Positions 42,904-51,224 of a DNA stretch of 64,000 nucleotides are shown piece by piece. Origin of the DNA: CAZIKF01 sp964539825 (lineage in GTDB: Bacteria > Muiribacteriota > UBA6191); assembly GCA_964539825.1 (NCBI GenBank), contig CAZIKF010000015.1:1-64000 (forward strand). Direction: 5' to 3'. The translations under genes were made by a program, and so were the position numbers. A model generated the notes under the pieces. The model was not told the origin of the DNA. It made no database searches and saw nothing but the letters and a program-made list of their open reading frames with translations. Within the stretch, counting starts at the first letter, position 1, and each line of letters opens with the position of its first letter.

Positions 42904-44634
42904 ATGCGTTTAAGCCACCTGGTGGGGAAAAGAACAAAAGAGAAGCCCAGGGATGCTGAACTAACCAGTCATCAGCTTCTCCTGCGCGGCGGATATATAA
43001 AGCAGCTTGCCAGCGGAATCTTCACCTTACTCCCTATTGGTAAACGTATTGCCAAAAAGATTGAGAAGATTATTCGCGACGAAATGGATGCTCTCGATGG
43101 CCAGGAATCCACCATGCCCGTGGTAATGCCAGCCACGATCTGGCAGGAGAGCGGGCGCTACGATCAAGTTGACTCTACCATGGTTCGCTTTGATGACCGC
43201 ACCGGGGCTCCCTGTGTCCTGGGAATGACCCATGAAGAAGCGGTGGTCCACATGATTCGCGATGACATCACTTCCTATAAACAGCTGCCCGCGATGGTAT
43301 ATCAGATCCAGACCAAATTTCGAGACGAACCACGCTCTCGAGGAGGATTAATTCGAGTTCGTGAATTCACGATGAAAGACGCCTACTCCTTTCACGCCAG
43401 TCAAGACTGCCTCGTGGATTATTACCAGAGATGCTTCCAGTCTTACGAAAAAATCTACCGGCGCTGCGGTTTGTCAGGCGTGATCTCGGTGGAGTCAGAT
43501 TCAGGAATGATGGGGGGGAAAGTGGCCCATGAATTCATGTATGTGAATCCATGCGGTGAAGATTCCCTCATTATCGGAGATAAATCTGGTTATCGCGCGA
43601 ATAAGGAAGTAGCTACAACAAGGTTCGAATACAAAGAGGAAGAATTCTTGCCTCTTGAGGTGGTACCTACCCCAGGCCAGGCTACCATCGAGGAAGTCGC
43701 CTCTTTTCTGGGAGTAGAAGAGACTAAAACCTGCAAGATCGTTTTATTGGAAAACCTTCAGGATTCCAAGCTTGTGTGCGTACTTCTAAGAGGTGACAGA
43801 GAGCTCAACGAAATCGCCGTACGTAAGGCTCTCAATGGGGCTGAAATCAGATTTGCCGAAGATGAGCTGATCCTATCCCTTGGTATTGTCCCCGGCTATG
43901 GTTCCATGGCGGGAGTGGAAATCTCAGAGGTCCACCTCCTGGTAGATGAATCCATTGTTGGCAATTCCAACCTGGTGGCTGGAGCAAATAAGGAAGGTTA
44001 TCACTTTAGAAACTGGAATTTTGGAAGAGATCTTGAAGAGGGGACCATCGGGCAGTTTTCCTTTGTTCAGGAAGGGGATCTTGATCCTCTTGGAGATGGT
44101 GCCGTGAGCGTCACGAGGGGAGTGGAAGTAGGAAATATTTTTCAATTGGGTTCTCGCTACTCTGAAACGATGGGAGCTACCTATCTTGATGAGAATGGAA
44201 AACAGCAGCCTTTCATCATGGGCTGCTACGGTATTGGGGTGGGACGCCTGCTAGCCTGTCTTATTGAAGAGCACCATGATGACTACGGCCCTATCTGGCC
44301 CATGAGTGTAGCCCCTTTTGAGCTTCATCTCTGTATGCTGGATAAGAAAAAGGAAGATATTGAAAGGGTAACTCTTGGGCTCTACGAAGAATTCCGGGCG
44401 GCTAAAGTGGATGTCCTCATCGATGATCGTGATGAAAAGGCAGGATTCCAGTTCGCTGACGCGGATTTGATTGGCGCTCCGTTGAGAGTAGTTGTATCTA
44501 AGAAAACTCTAAGTGAGAATATGTGCGAACTAACAGAGCGCGGAAAGCGGGATAAGGAATTGATTCCCCTGACCCAGATTGTGCCTACCGTGAGAACTCG
44601 AATTGAGCAGATGCTCTCGAAATTTAGCGACTAA
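42904..44634 (+). CDS. proS: Prolyl-tRNA synthetase, bacterial type with editing domain
   Basis: A 576-residue class II synthetase of normal length. Motif 2 is seen around FRDEPRSRGGLIRVREFTMKD and motif 3 in GCYGIGVGRLLACLIEE. The YbaK-like insertion domain that removes misloaded alanine lies between (about 225-385), including the CKIVLLE and LLRGDRELNE strands. A C-terminal anticodon-binding domain follows (about 470-570). It charges tRNA-Pro in the cytosol. AGGGGAGCC precedes the ATG. It is convergent with the double-receiver gene, 14 bases away. Confidence 0.97.
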   Translation: MRLSHLVGKRTKEKPRDAELTSHQLLLRGGYIKQLASGIFTLLPIGKRIAKKIEKIIRDEMDALDGQESTMPVVMPATIWQESGRYDQVDSTMVRFDDRTGAPCVLGMTHEEAVVHMIRDDITSYKQLPAMVYQIQTKFRDEPRSRGGLIRVREFTMKDAYSFHASQDCLVDYYQRCFQSYEKIYRRCGLSGVISVESDSGMMGGKVAHEFMYVNPCGEDSLIIGDKSGYRANKEVATTRFEYKEEEFLPLEVVPTPGQATIEEVASFLGVEETKTCKIVLLENLQDSKLVCVLLRGDRELNEIAVRKALNGAEIRFAEDELILSLGIVPGYGSMAGVEISEVHLLVDESIVGNSNLVAGANKEGYHFRNWNFGRDLEEGTIGQFSFVQEGDLDPLGDGAVSVTRGVEVGNIFQLGSRYSETMGATYLDENGKQQPFIMGCYGIGVGRLLACLIEEHHDDYGPIWPMSVAPFELHLCMLDKKKEDIERVTLGLYEEFRAAKVDVLIDDRDEKAGFQFADADLIGAPLRVVVSKKTLSENMCELTERGKRDKELIPLTQIVPTVRTRIEQMLSKFSD

Positions 44635-44648
44635 AGTTCGGCATGAAA

Positions 44649-45407
44649 CTAGAGCTGCAGAGCCTGAAGAAGTTCTCTCTTGGAAAAAGGGTGGGAGAGT
44701 ACTTTCTCTACCCCCTCTAATTCAAATACTTCAGAAGGAATATGAGCGCCTTCGCCGTTGTAATAGGCGATCACCCTCAGGCTTGGATCTTTTTCCTGAA
44801 GGTTTTTGAGAAAATCCATTTCCGGACCCGTGCTTTCTTCATTCATACCCAGTCCAACCAGAACTATATCGGCAACAAAAGAATGGGATCGATCTTTACT
44901 ACCCTCACTGGCATCACAAATCATCACAGTGCAGTCATAATTTTCAAGAATTCCAGCCATTAAAGAGCGAATTTGCGAATGTCTATCGATCAGTAAGACC
45001 CTCGAGACGTGGTGTTTGTGCGGTTGTTCCGGGTTCAGGATTTCCATCACCTTGGATCTAAGTTCATTGGGGTTGAGCGGTTTGGCGAAAAAACCCATGA
45101 TTCCGAGGCGGGCACAGCGTACAAGGTTATCTTTTTGTGCCGCTCCAGTGAGGATAATCACCGGAACATCCCGGTCTATTTCACGAATGTGGGCAAGTGT
45201 GGTGATTCCATCCTGCTCAGGCATTTGAAGATCGAGTACGATCAAACCGATCCTCGCCTTTTCCAGCTTGAAACAGGCCTCCCCCTTAATCCCATTCTCA
45301 GCCTCAAGCACCTCAAAACCCAACTTACCAAGGCTTTGCTTGAAAAGAACTCGATTGTATTGAGAGTCATCTACAACAAGAATTGCTCTATTGTGAATTT
45401 TTTCCAT
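44649..45407 (-). CDS. Double-receiver protein, second receiver degenerate
   Basis: About 252 residues from ATG 45407 (GAG about 9 bases upstream); an in-frame start at 45527 lacks support. Receiver 1 (10-130) is complete: VDDS, phospho-acceptor Asp in LDLQMPEQDG, Thr in ILTGAA and Lys in FFAKPL. Receiver 2 (about 134-252) keeps the fold, but its acceptor segment reads VLVGLGMNEE, with no phosphorylatable Asp, and the lysine loop is HPF. It probably works as a pseudo-receiver that responds to domain 1. No effector domain is present. It is divergent from the large repeat protein. Confidence 0.85.
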   Translation of the reverse strand: MEKIHNRAILVVDDSQYNRVLFKQSLGKLGFEVLEAENGIKGEACFKLEKARIGLIVLDLQMPEQDGITTLAHIREIDRDVPVIILTGAAQKDNLVRCARLGIMGFFAKPLNPNELRSKVMEILNPEQPHKHHVSRVLLIDRHSQIRSLMAGILENYDCTVMICDASEGSKDRSHSFVADIVLVGLGMNEESTGPEMDFLKNLQEKDPSLRVIAYYNGEGAHIPSEVFELEGVEKVLSHPFSKRELLQALQL

Positions 45408-45558
45408 ATTGTCTTCTCTTTTAAGGTGCTCTTGTAAGGTTCCTGAATCAAAAAATGCCACAAAGAGAGAAGAAAGCTCCAGGGAATTTTTCAATCCTGA
45501 CGCGATACTGTAACATTTTGCCTGCACCGACGTAGTTCTCTAGTTGGAGGATCTCATC

Positions 45559-48500
45559 ATGTTTAGACGGATTGTCGTACTCTTTTTTCTTACCTTTGGA
45601 ATCGCTGGAGCCTTATTTAGTACTTCCGGCGAGCATATCCCTTCCCCTTCTCAGGAATTGGGTCCTGCGGATATTACTGTCCAACTCGCTAACAAGGCTG
45701 CTCGAGAGACCGCTGCCCACGAACAGCAGAATCTCCATGAAAAGCTCCAGAAGTCACGTCAGGTCCAAAACAAGGACTATTCAAAGCTTATTCGTTCGCT
45801 ATACGGCCGGCATCAAAAAGCTTCCACGCAGCAGATTCGCCACATGGATAAATTTCTTGAGCAGGCCAGGGCTTTTCGCAACAAAGATGGATCTTTGTCC
45901 CTGAGAACAGTCCAGAGACTCTTAAAGGCGAATCCCGACTTCACCAATCTCAAGGGAAGTTCAACGGAAATGATTCGAAGGGTTTCCCACGAGATAAAGG
46001 CCTACGACCAGAGCACTGCCCGGGAAGGCCGCCTGTTTAAACAGGTCAATGATCTTCGTACTATTGCCAAAATCAAGAAACTCAAGGCACATAAACCCAA
46101 GGCCATCCGATCCATCACCCGGCCAACTGCTAAAACCTTAAAAAGTGAGGCTGTCACTCAGAAAAGAGCACTCGTGAATGAGTTGCTCAAATCTGGAAAA
46201 TTCAAATCCAAAGCAGCGATTCAAGCTGCCGTAGAAGCCAGGAATCCTGCGGTTTCCAAAGTTGTGCATTTGGAGCGCAAGATTCAATCCTTTGATCGTC
46301 TTATCAAGGCTCAGCCTCTCAACCGCGCACGCTACCACGGCAGCAGGGCAGCCCAGTCCGTAAAAGAGACCCTACTTGCGATGGATGTGGTCCAACGCGG
46401 GAGGACCCTGGCAAGCCGACTTCCTGGAAATCAAACCTTACTCGATGCTTATCGAACGCGAAGAATCGAGATTTTTCGTGAATTCAATCAGGAGGGAAAA
46501 TACAAAAACTGGAAAGAGGTAAGAGAGGCTGTAAAGGCGGGGAAATCACAAGATCCCAGAATCCAGGAACTTCGTGCCCTGGATAAAAAAATTCAAAGAG
46601 TTCGCTACGATCTACTCAGGCAAAAACTCCCCAATATTGCCGATTCTTCCAGGTTCTCAAAGCGCTGGGGCGAGGTGAACTCCAAGATTAATGAGCTTAA
46701 AGCAATCAAAGCCCACCTAAAAAAGCAGCCCGTTGTTGACCAGGGGGCTCTAAAATCTGTACGGCTTCATCAAAAACGAGCCTACCTGAAACAGGCCAAG
46801 TTACAACTTCAACATGATCTTTTGGCCAACAAAAAGTTTTCCTCCCTCAAGGCCATCCAAAAAGCTGTGGCCGGTGGCTCTTCTCTTGATCCGAGGATCT
46901 CCTCACTGAAGAGAATTCAGATTTCAGAGGCTAAGTTAGCCCCCAAGATCACACGCTCCGTATCGGCAAAAGTGGGTGCCGCCAATCGACAATACAAGGC
47001 AGCGGCAGCCAATCATAAACCCTTAATTGCACGAGCTTCTGAGTCTGTGAAAACCGCCGCCAAGCAAGGTGTAGAATCGATTAAGAAGGGCTGGGAATAT
47101 ACCAAGGGCGCCTCGAAAGACGGTGTCAAATGGGTTAAAGCCAAACATTCCAATGGCTGGGAATACACCCGTCAAAAAGGGGGAAAGGCCTGGGATACGG
47201 TCAAAGTCAGAACTTCTGATGGATGGGAGTGGGCCAGGTCTCGAAGCCAGGATGCCAAAGGCTGGGCTAAAGGAAAGGCTGATTCAGGCTGGAAGTATGT
47301 TGGTGAAAAAACACGCTCCCTAAAAGCTCTCACCACTGCTAAAGCTGAACAGTTCAAGACTGGCTCAATTGAGAAGGCTCGAGCCATCTATAACGAATCA
47401 CTAAGCAAGGCATCCTCCGTAAAGGAAGGAATCTCAAAGCAGGTTCAAAAAGCTTCCCAAAGAATTAATGACGCATCAAAGGCAACCTCTTCAAGAGTAC
47501 GGGACACCAAAAACGCTGCTGTAAACAAGGCCAGGGGTGCTAAAGATGCCGCGGTTAACAAGGCCAGGGGCGCTAAGGATGCAGCGGTTAACAGGGCCAG
47601 GGGCGCCAAAGATGCTGCCGTTAACAAGGCCAGGGGCGCTAAGGATGCTGTAGTAAACAAGGCCAAGGGCGCTAAGGATGCTGCCGTTAACAAGGCCAGG
47701 AGTGCTAAAAACGCTGTGGCAAATAGAGCTAATCAAACCGGCGAAGCTCTCAAGTCTTCCGCCAGATCTGCCCAGGCAGGAGTCAAGTCCGGTTGGGAAT
47801 ACACCAAGGGAAAAACCCGTGGCGGGATTGAATACATCAAAGCCAAAAGCGTGGATGGCTGGCAATACACCAAAGTAAAAGCGGCTGATGGGTGGAATGT
47901 CACCCGCATGAAAACAGCCGATGGTTGGGAGTGGGCCCGGAATCGAGCTCAATCAACCTCTGGCTGGGCTAAGGGAAAGACCCAGGCTGGCTGGAAGTAC
48001 CTTGGAGCCAAGGCGGACGGGGTAAAGGCTCTTGCCCAGACCAAAGCAACCCAGGCAAAGAACTGGACGGTGGAAAAGGCGAATGGCGCTTACGAAACCA
48101 CCAGGGCAAAAACAGTAGCTGTGAAAGAAACCCTGCTAGGAAAGAGCAAGGGTGCCTGGGAAATTGTTAAAACAAAGGGCGCTAATGGTGTCGAGACGAT
48201 TAAAGCCCGCAGCAGCGATGGCTGGAACTACACCAAACAAAAAGCAGGCGACGGCTGGAAGGTGGCCAAAATCCGCACCGGGGATGGTTGGGAATGGGCT
48301 AAAGCCCGCACCTCAGATGCTGGTGGCTGGGCCAAAGGAAAGGCTGACGCAGGCTGGAAGTATGTTGGGGAAAAAGGTCAGGCATTAAAAGCCAAATCAG
48401 CTTCAGCCGTGGCCCAGACTCAAAAGAGCCTTAGTGCTTCGGCGCAAGCCGCCTCTAAGAGAGTCGCCGGTGGAGTGGACTGGCTTAAAGGCAAATCAAT

Positions 48501-50190
48501 CCAGGCATTTGAAGTATCAAAAACCTATGCCGGCAAGGCAGCAAGTTCAACCATCGCCTCGGGAAAGGCAGCCGGAAAAGCTTTCGCTCAAAGAGTTAAC
48601 ATGGGCCAAACACTTGCAGGTCACCAATGGGTTAAGCCAGCCCCGGCCGCTCCGAGCTCCTCTACGATTCCGCCCAAGCCGGCCTCCCCCTCTGGAATGC
48701 CTTCTCAAAAGGCTCCCCTGTTTCATCGAACCCCAAATGTTTCAACTCAGTCGGGAGCTGTTGCCAAGGCCGGTATCTTTAGTAAGTTTACAAGCAAGGC
48801 TGCTCCAAAGCCGTCACCCACCAAAACCGCTCAACCCGCAAAGGGAAACACCGCCAGGGGCAAGGGATTTCTAGAGAGCGAAGTCATACGAAATACCCTC
48901 AATCCGATCAAGAAATCAGGTCAGAGGATTGCCAAGGAAATGGGTGACCTCAAAGGAAAGGGTCTGGTTGAGATCTACCAGAAAGCAAAGCAGGTGGGAA
49001 ACAAAGCCACAGACCGGGTTATCGGGGGAAAGGCTGATGCTGAGTCGGGTCGTACCGGTTATGAAGTGCGTAGAGACTCGGTAGCTAATGCGCTGACCAA
49101 AAAAATTACCCAGATTAACCAGGATATTGCCAAACATGAGGCTTCGGGAGGATCGGCCAAAAAGATAGCCAAACTTAAGTCCTTAAGAACCTCCCTCGAA
49201 GCCGAGTATGGTAAATCTCAGATCGGACCTCAAGGAATTCAATACAAAGCCGAGATTTCTGAACTCACCAAGCAGATTGAATACCTTAAAAAGATTGGAG
49301 GAAACTCTGAACATATCAAGAGCCTGGAGACTCTAAAAGGTAAGAAGGTTCAAGATCTTAAAAAGTTCAAAGGAGATTCCAAAGCAGTATCCAGGAACTA
49401 TATCCGGGACGGTTTGCACTTCGCGATGATCTCAGCTGCTACCCAGGGAATTCTTAATATCGTAGATCAGGTTCGCAAAGGAGACGATGTCAAGATCGGC
49501 GATGCCTTTGATTTCATCACGACTCCGCAATTCGTTATGGGGACTTCAGGTGCTTTTGCCGGAGGTCTACTCGTTCAGAAAGGCCTCACAACCGGTTTTG
49601 GAAAGATAGCCATGAGCGCTGTACAGAACATGCTTCCAGGATTTCTCAAGCCTCTGGCTATGACATTGCCGTACATGATGGGTGCCATGGTAGGAAGTGA
49701 ACTTCTCACGGGAACCCTGGGCCAACGCAGCGTGGGCCAGATGGCCGTATCCGGGATTGGCTCTTCAGTCGGTATGATGTTGGGCTCGGCCATTTTTCCA
49801 CCCTTTGGCTCCATTGTAGGTGCCGTACTGGGCGGGATGGTTGCTGACCATCTCATGGGGGGGGCATCTTCCGACGATGGTGTACAGACAGAAGTTCGCA
49901 TGCTCTACGAGCCTCAATGGCTGGAGTTTTCTGAATTATCCTGGACCAATGAAGACTCGGCGGATATGGAAACAGCCCTTGCTTCGGGTGAGAATGATTT
50001 CGTTTCCTATGTCACCCCGGTTCTTGATGGGCTTCAATCCGTTGAAGAACTGGATGCCGCGAAAAACCAGGCCTATGAGAGTTATACCGAGGCGGTTGAG
50101 AAAGAAGGACCTGAGTCTCAGAAAGCCCAGAACGCCTATCAGCTCTATGAAGAAATAGAAAGGCGCATGCAAAAGTTCTCCAAGGAATGA
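45559..50190 (+). CDS. Giant exported Trp/Lys-repeat protein with C-terminal glycine-zipper region
   Basis: About 1543 residues from ATG 45559 (GGAGGA 6 bases upstream; a TTG at 45544 is less likely). A signal or anchor segment (MFRRIVVLFFLTFGIAGALF) is followed by about 450 very basic, coiled-coil-like residues. Three copies of a 73-residue block rich in DGWxYTKxKA units come next, at about 511-584, 745-816 and 866-938. Between the first two lie six to seven copies of AAVNKARGAKD (653-728). A proline-rich linker follows (about 1030-1110). Residues 1328-1434 form hydrophobic, glycine-rich segments typical of membrane-inserting glycine zippers, ending in an acidic tail. No known family is recognised. 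Regular lysine and tryptophan spacing suggests binding to a polyanion such as DNA, teichoic-like polymer or LPS. The fur-type gene follows 3 bases later. Confidence 0.85.
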   Translation: MFRRIVVLFFLTFGIAGALFSTSGEHIPSPSQELGPADITVQLANKAARETAAHEQQNLHEKLQKSRQVQNKDYSKLIRSLYGRHQKASTQQIRHMDKFLEQARAFRNKDGSLSLRTVQRLLKANPDFTNLKGSSTEMIRRVSHEIKAYDQSTAREGRLFKQVNDLRTIAKIKKLKAHKPKAIRSITRPTAKTLKSEAVTQKRALVNELLKSGKFKSKAAIQAAVEARNPAVSKVVHLERKIQSFDRLIKAQPLNRARYHGSRAAQSVKETLLAMDVVQRGRTLASRLPGNQTLLDAYRTRRIEIFREFNQEGKYKNWKEVREAVKAGKSQDPRIQELRALDKKIQRVRYDLLRQKLPNIADSSRFSKRWGEVNSKINELKAIKAHLKKQPVVDQGALKSVRLHQKRAYLKQAKLQLQHDLLANKKFSSLKAIQKAVAGGSSLDPRISSLKRIQISEAKLAPKITRSVSAKVGAANRQYKAAAANHKPLIARASESVKTAAKQGVESIKKGWEYTKGASKDGVKWVKAKHSNGWEYTRQKGGKAWDTVKVRTSDGWEWARSRSQDAKGWAKGKADSGWKYVGEKTRSLKALTTAKAEQFKTGSIEKARAIYNESLSKASSVKEGISKQVQKASQRINDASKATSSRVRDTKNAAVNKARGAKDAAVNKARGAKDAAVNRARGAKDAAVNKARGAKDAVVNKAKGAKDAAVNKARSAKNAVANRANQTGEALKSSARSAQAGVKSGWEYTKGKTRGGIEYIKAKSVDGWQYTKVKAADGWNVTRMKTADGWEWARNRAQSTSGWAKGKTQAGWKYLGAKADGVKALAQTKATQAKNWTVEKANGAYETTRAKTVAVKETLLGKSKGAWEIVKTKGANGVETIKARSSDGWNYTKQKAGDGWKVAKIRTGDGWEWAKARTSDAGGWAKGKADAGWKYVGEKGQALKAKSASAVAQTQKSLSASAQAASKRVAGGVDWLKGKSIQAFEVSKTYAGKAASSTIASGKAAGKAFAQRVNMGQTLAGHQWVKPAPAAPSSSTIPPKPASPSGMPSQKAPLFHRTPNVSTQSGAVAKAGIFSKFTSKAAPKPSPTKTAQPAKGNTARGKGFLESEVIRNTLNPIKKSGQRIAKEMGDLKGKGLVEIYQKAKQVGNKATDRVIGGKADAESGRTGYEVRRDSVANALTKKITQINQDIAKHEASGGSAKKIAKLKSLRTSLEAEYGKSQIGPQGIQYKAEISELTKQIEYLKKIGGNSEHIKSLETLKGKKVQDLKKFKGDSKAVSRNYIRDGLHFAMISAATQGILNIVDQVRKGDDVKIGDAFDFITTPQFVMGTSGAFAGGLLVQKGLTTGFGKIAMSAVQNMLPGFLKPLAMTLPYMMGAMVGSELLTGTLGQRSVGQMAVSGIGSSVGMMLGSAIFPPFGSIVGAVLGGMVADHLMGGASSDDGVQTEVRMLYEPQWLEFSELSWTNEDSADMETALASGENDFVSYVTPVLDGLQSVEELDAAKNQAYESYTEAVEKEGPESQKAQNAYQLYEEIERRMQKFSKE
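47515..47742 (+). repeat. 33-base coding tandem repeat
   Basis: Six full units and a degenerate seventh of 33 bases (11 codons, AAVNKARGAKD), at 47515, 47548, 47581, 47614, 47647, 47680 and 47713. The units differ mostly at third codon positions, so the repeat is under protein-level selection, and its copy number could vary by slippage without breaking the frame. Confidence 0.9.
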
Positions 50191-50193
50191 TTG

Positions 50194-50652
50194 ATGGAGG
50201 GAGACTGTAGCGAGCTGGAGCCTCTTGAATACTCAGAGTTAATCAAAAAGCTCCAATCCAATGGGCTCAAACTTACCCCTACTCGCAAGGCTGTCCTGCG
50301 TTCTCTGACCGGGCACCACGAACTGCTCACCATAGATGAGCTGGTGGAACGCTGCAACCGGTATGATTCCAGAATTTACCATTATGTAACGGTGTACCGA
50401 TGTTTACAGAAACTAGAGGAAGCCGGACTGGTCCATTCCACAGGTTTTGGAGATGGTTTGACTCGCTTTGAATTGGCCCACCAGACACACCATCACCACA
50501 TTTTGTGTACAAAATGCCAGGCAATTAAGCCGCTAGACTCCTGCTCTATCACTCACCTGGAAAAGTCGATTAAAGAAATGGGCTACCAAAACATTTCCCA
50601 TCGACTAGAATTTTTTGGAGTCTGTGCCCGCTGCCAAAAACCCGGTTCTTGA
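50194..50652 (+). CDS. Fur-family metalloregulator
   Basis: About 152 residues. A winged-helix DNA-binding half comes first (LTPTRKAVLRSLTGHHELLTIDEL, then TVYRCLQKLEEAGLV). The metal/dimer half has HQTHHHHILCTKCQ and a closing CARC, giving the two CxxC pairs of a structural zinc site. ATG 50194 is preceded by AAGGA. Fur, Zur and PerR cannot be told apart safely by eye. The MerC-type gene downstream recalls zinc-linked contexts of Zur and slightly favours that. It almost abuts the giant repeat gene (3 bases), so it may be co-transcribed with it. Confidence 0.88.
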   Translation: MEGDCSELEPLEYSELIKKLQSNGLKLTPTRKAVLRSLTGHHELLTIDELVERCNRYDSRIYHYVTVYRCLQKLEEAGLVHSTGFGDGLTRFELAHQTHHHHILCTKCQAIKPLDSCSITHLEKSIKEMGYQNISHRLEFFGVCARCQKPGS

Positions 50653-50773
50653 ACCAAAACAGTGTGACGCAATCCCCTGGGGCTATTCTCCGGTCTCTTA
50701 GGAAGATCCACCTCCCCACCGCTCTACTTGCAAGTTAGTTGCGTTTAGGCTAGAGTGGGAAACGGGTGAAGGT

Positions 50774-51202
50774 ATGATGGATGCTGGTTTGGGACTTTTT
50801 TCTAGGATAAATCCTGCTCGAAAACGAATTGCTCATTTTTGCACCTGGGATCGTTTGGGTATCCTGGCCTCTGGGTTCTGTGTTTTGCATTGTCTCTTTG
50901 TAGGTCTTTTTCTTCTGTTCTATCCCCTAACACTCCATAGATTTGAAGACCAGACTCATTCACTGCTCTTTTTCTTAGTAGTACCCATCGCCGCATTTTC
51001 CCTGTTGCGAGGATTTTTAGATCATCGCAAATTTCCAATTCTGCTGGCCGGCATCTCAGGAATCGGTCTTTTGTACCTCTCCCTCGTTTCCCACTCTACT
51101 TTGCTTTCAGAAGATGTTGAACACGGTGTGGCAACACTTGGCAGCCTGTGCTTGATCTGGGCTCATTACAAAAATCTCAAAGCATGTCCTCACCCTCACT
51201 AA
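50774..51202 (+). CDS. MerC-domain membrane protein
   Basis: A 142-residue membrane protein. DRLGILASGFCVLHCLFVG near residues 26-44 is the MerC signature, with cysteines in the first helix. Three further helices follow, and the protein ends in a His/Cys-rich tail (KACPHPH). MerC of mercury operons moves Hg(II), but chromosomal MerC-domain proteins near Fur/Zur genes are thought to handle other metals. No mer genes are present. AAGGT lies just before ATG 50774; ATG 50777 is equally possible. Confidence 0.82.
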   Translation: MMDAGLGLFSRINPARKRIAHFCTWDRLGILASGFCVLHCLFVGLFLLFYPLTLHRFEDQTHSLLFFLVVPIAAFSLLRGFLDHRKFPILLAGISGIGLLYLSLVSHSTLLSEDVEHGVATLGSLCLIWAHYKNLKACPHPH

Positions 51203-51224
51203 GAGAAATCAAGACCGTAGCCGC

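Noticed and set aside
47515..47742. Regular 33-base repeats that could be read as a CRISPR array
   Set aside because: The units are contiguous with no spacers, keep the reading frame and encode a conserved 11-residue motif; there are no cas genes.
47491..47952. A 153-codon minus-strand frame across the repeat region
   Set aside because: It is the antisense shadow of low-complexity coding repeats, with no ribosome site. The plus-strand protein explains the sequence.
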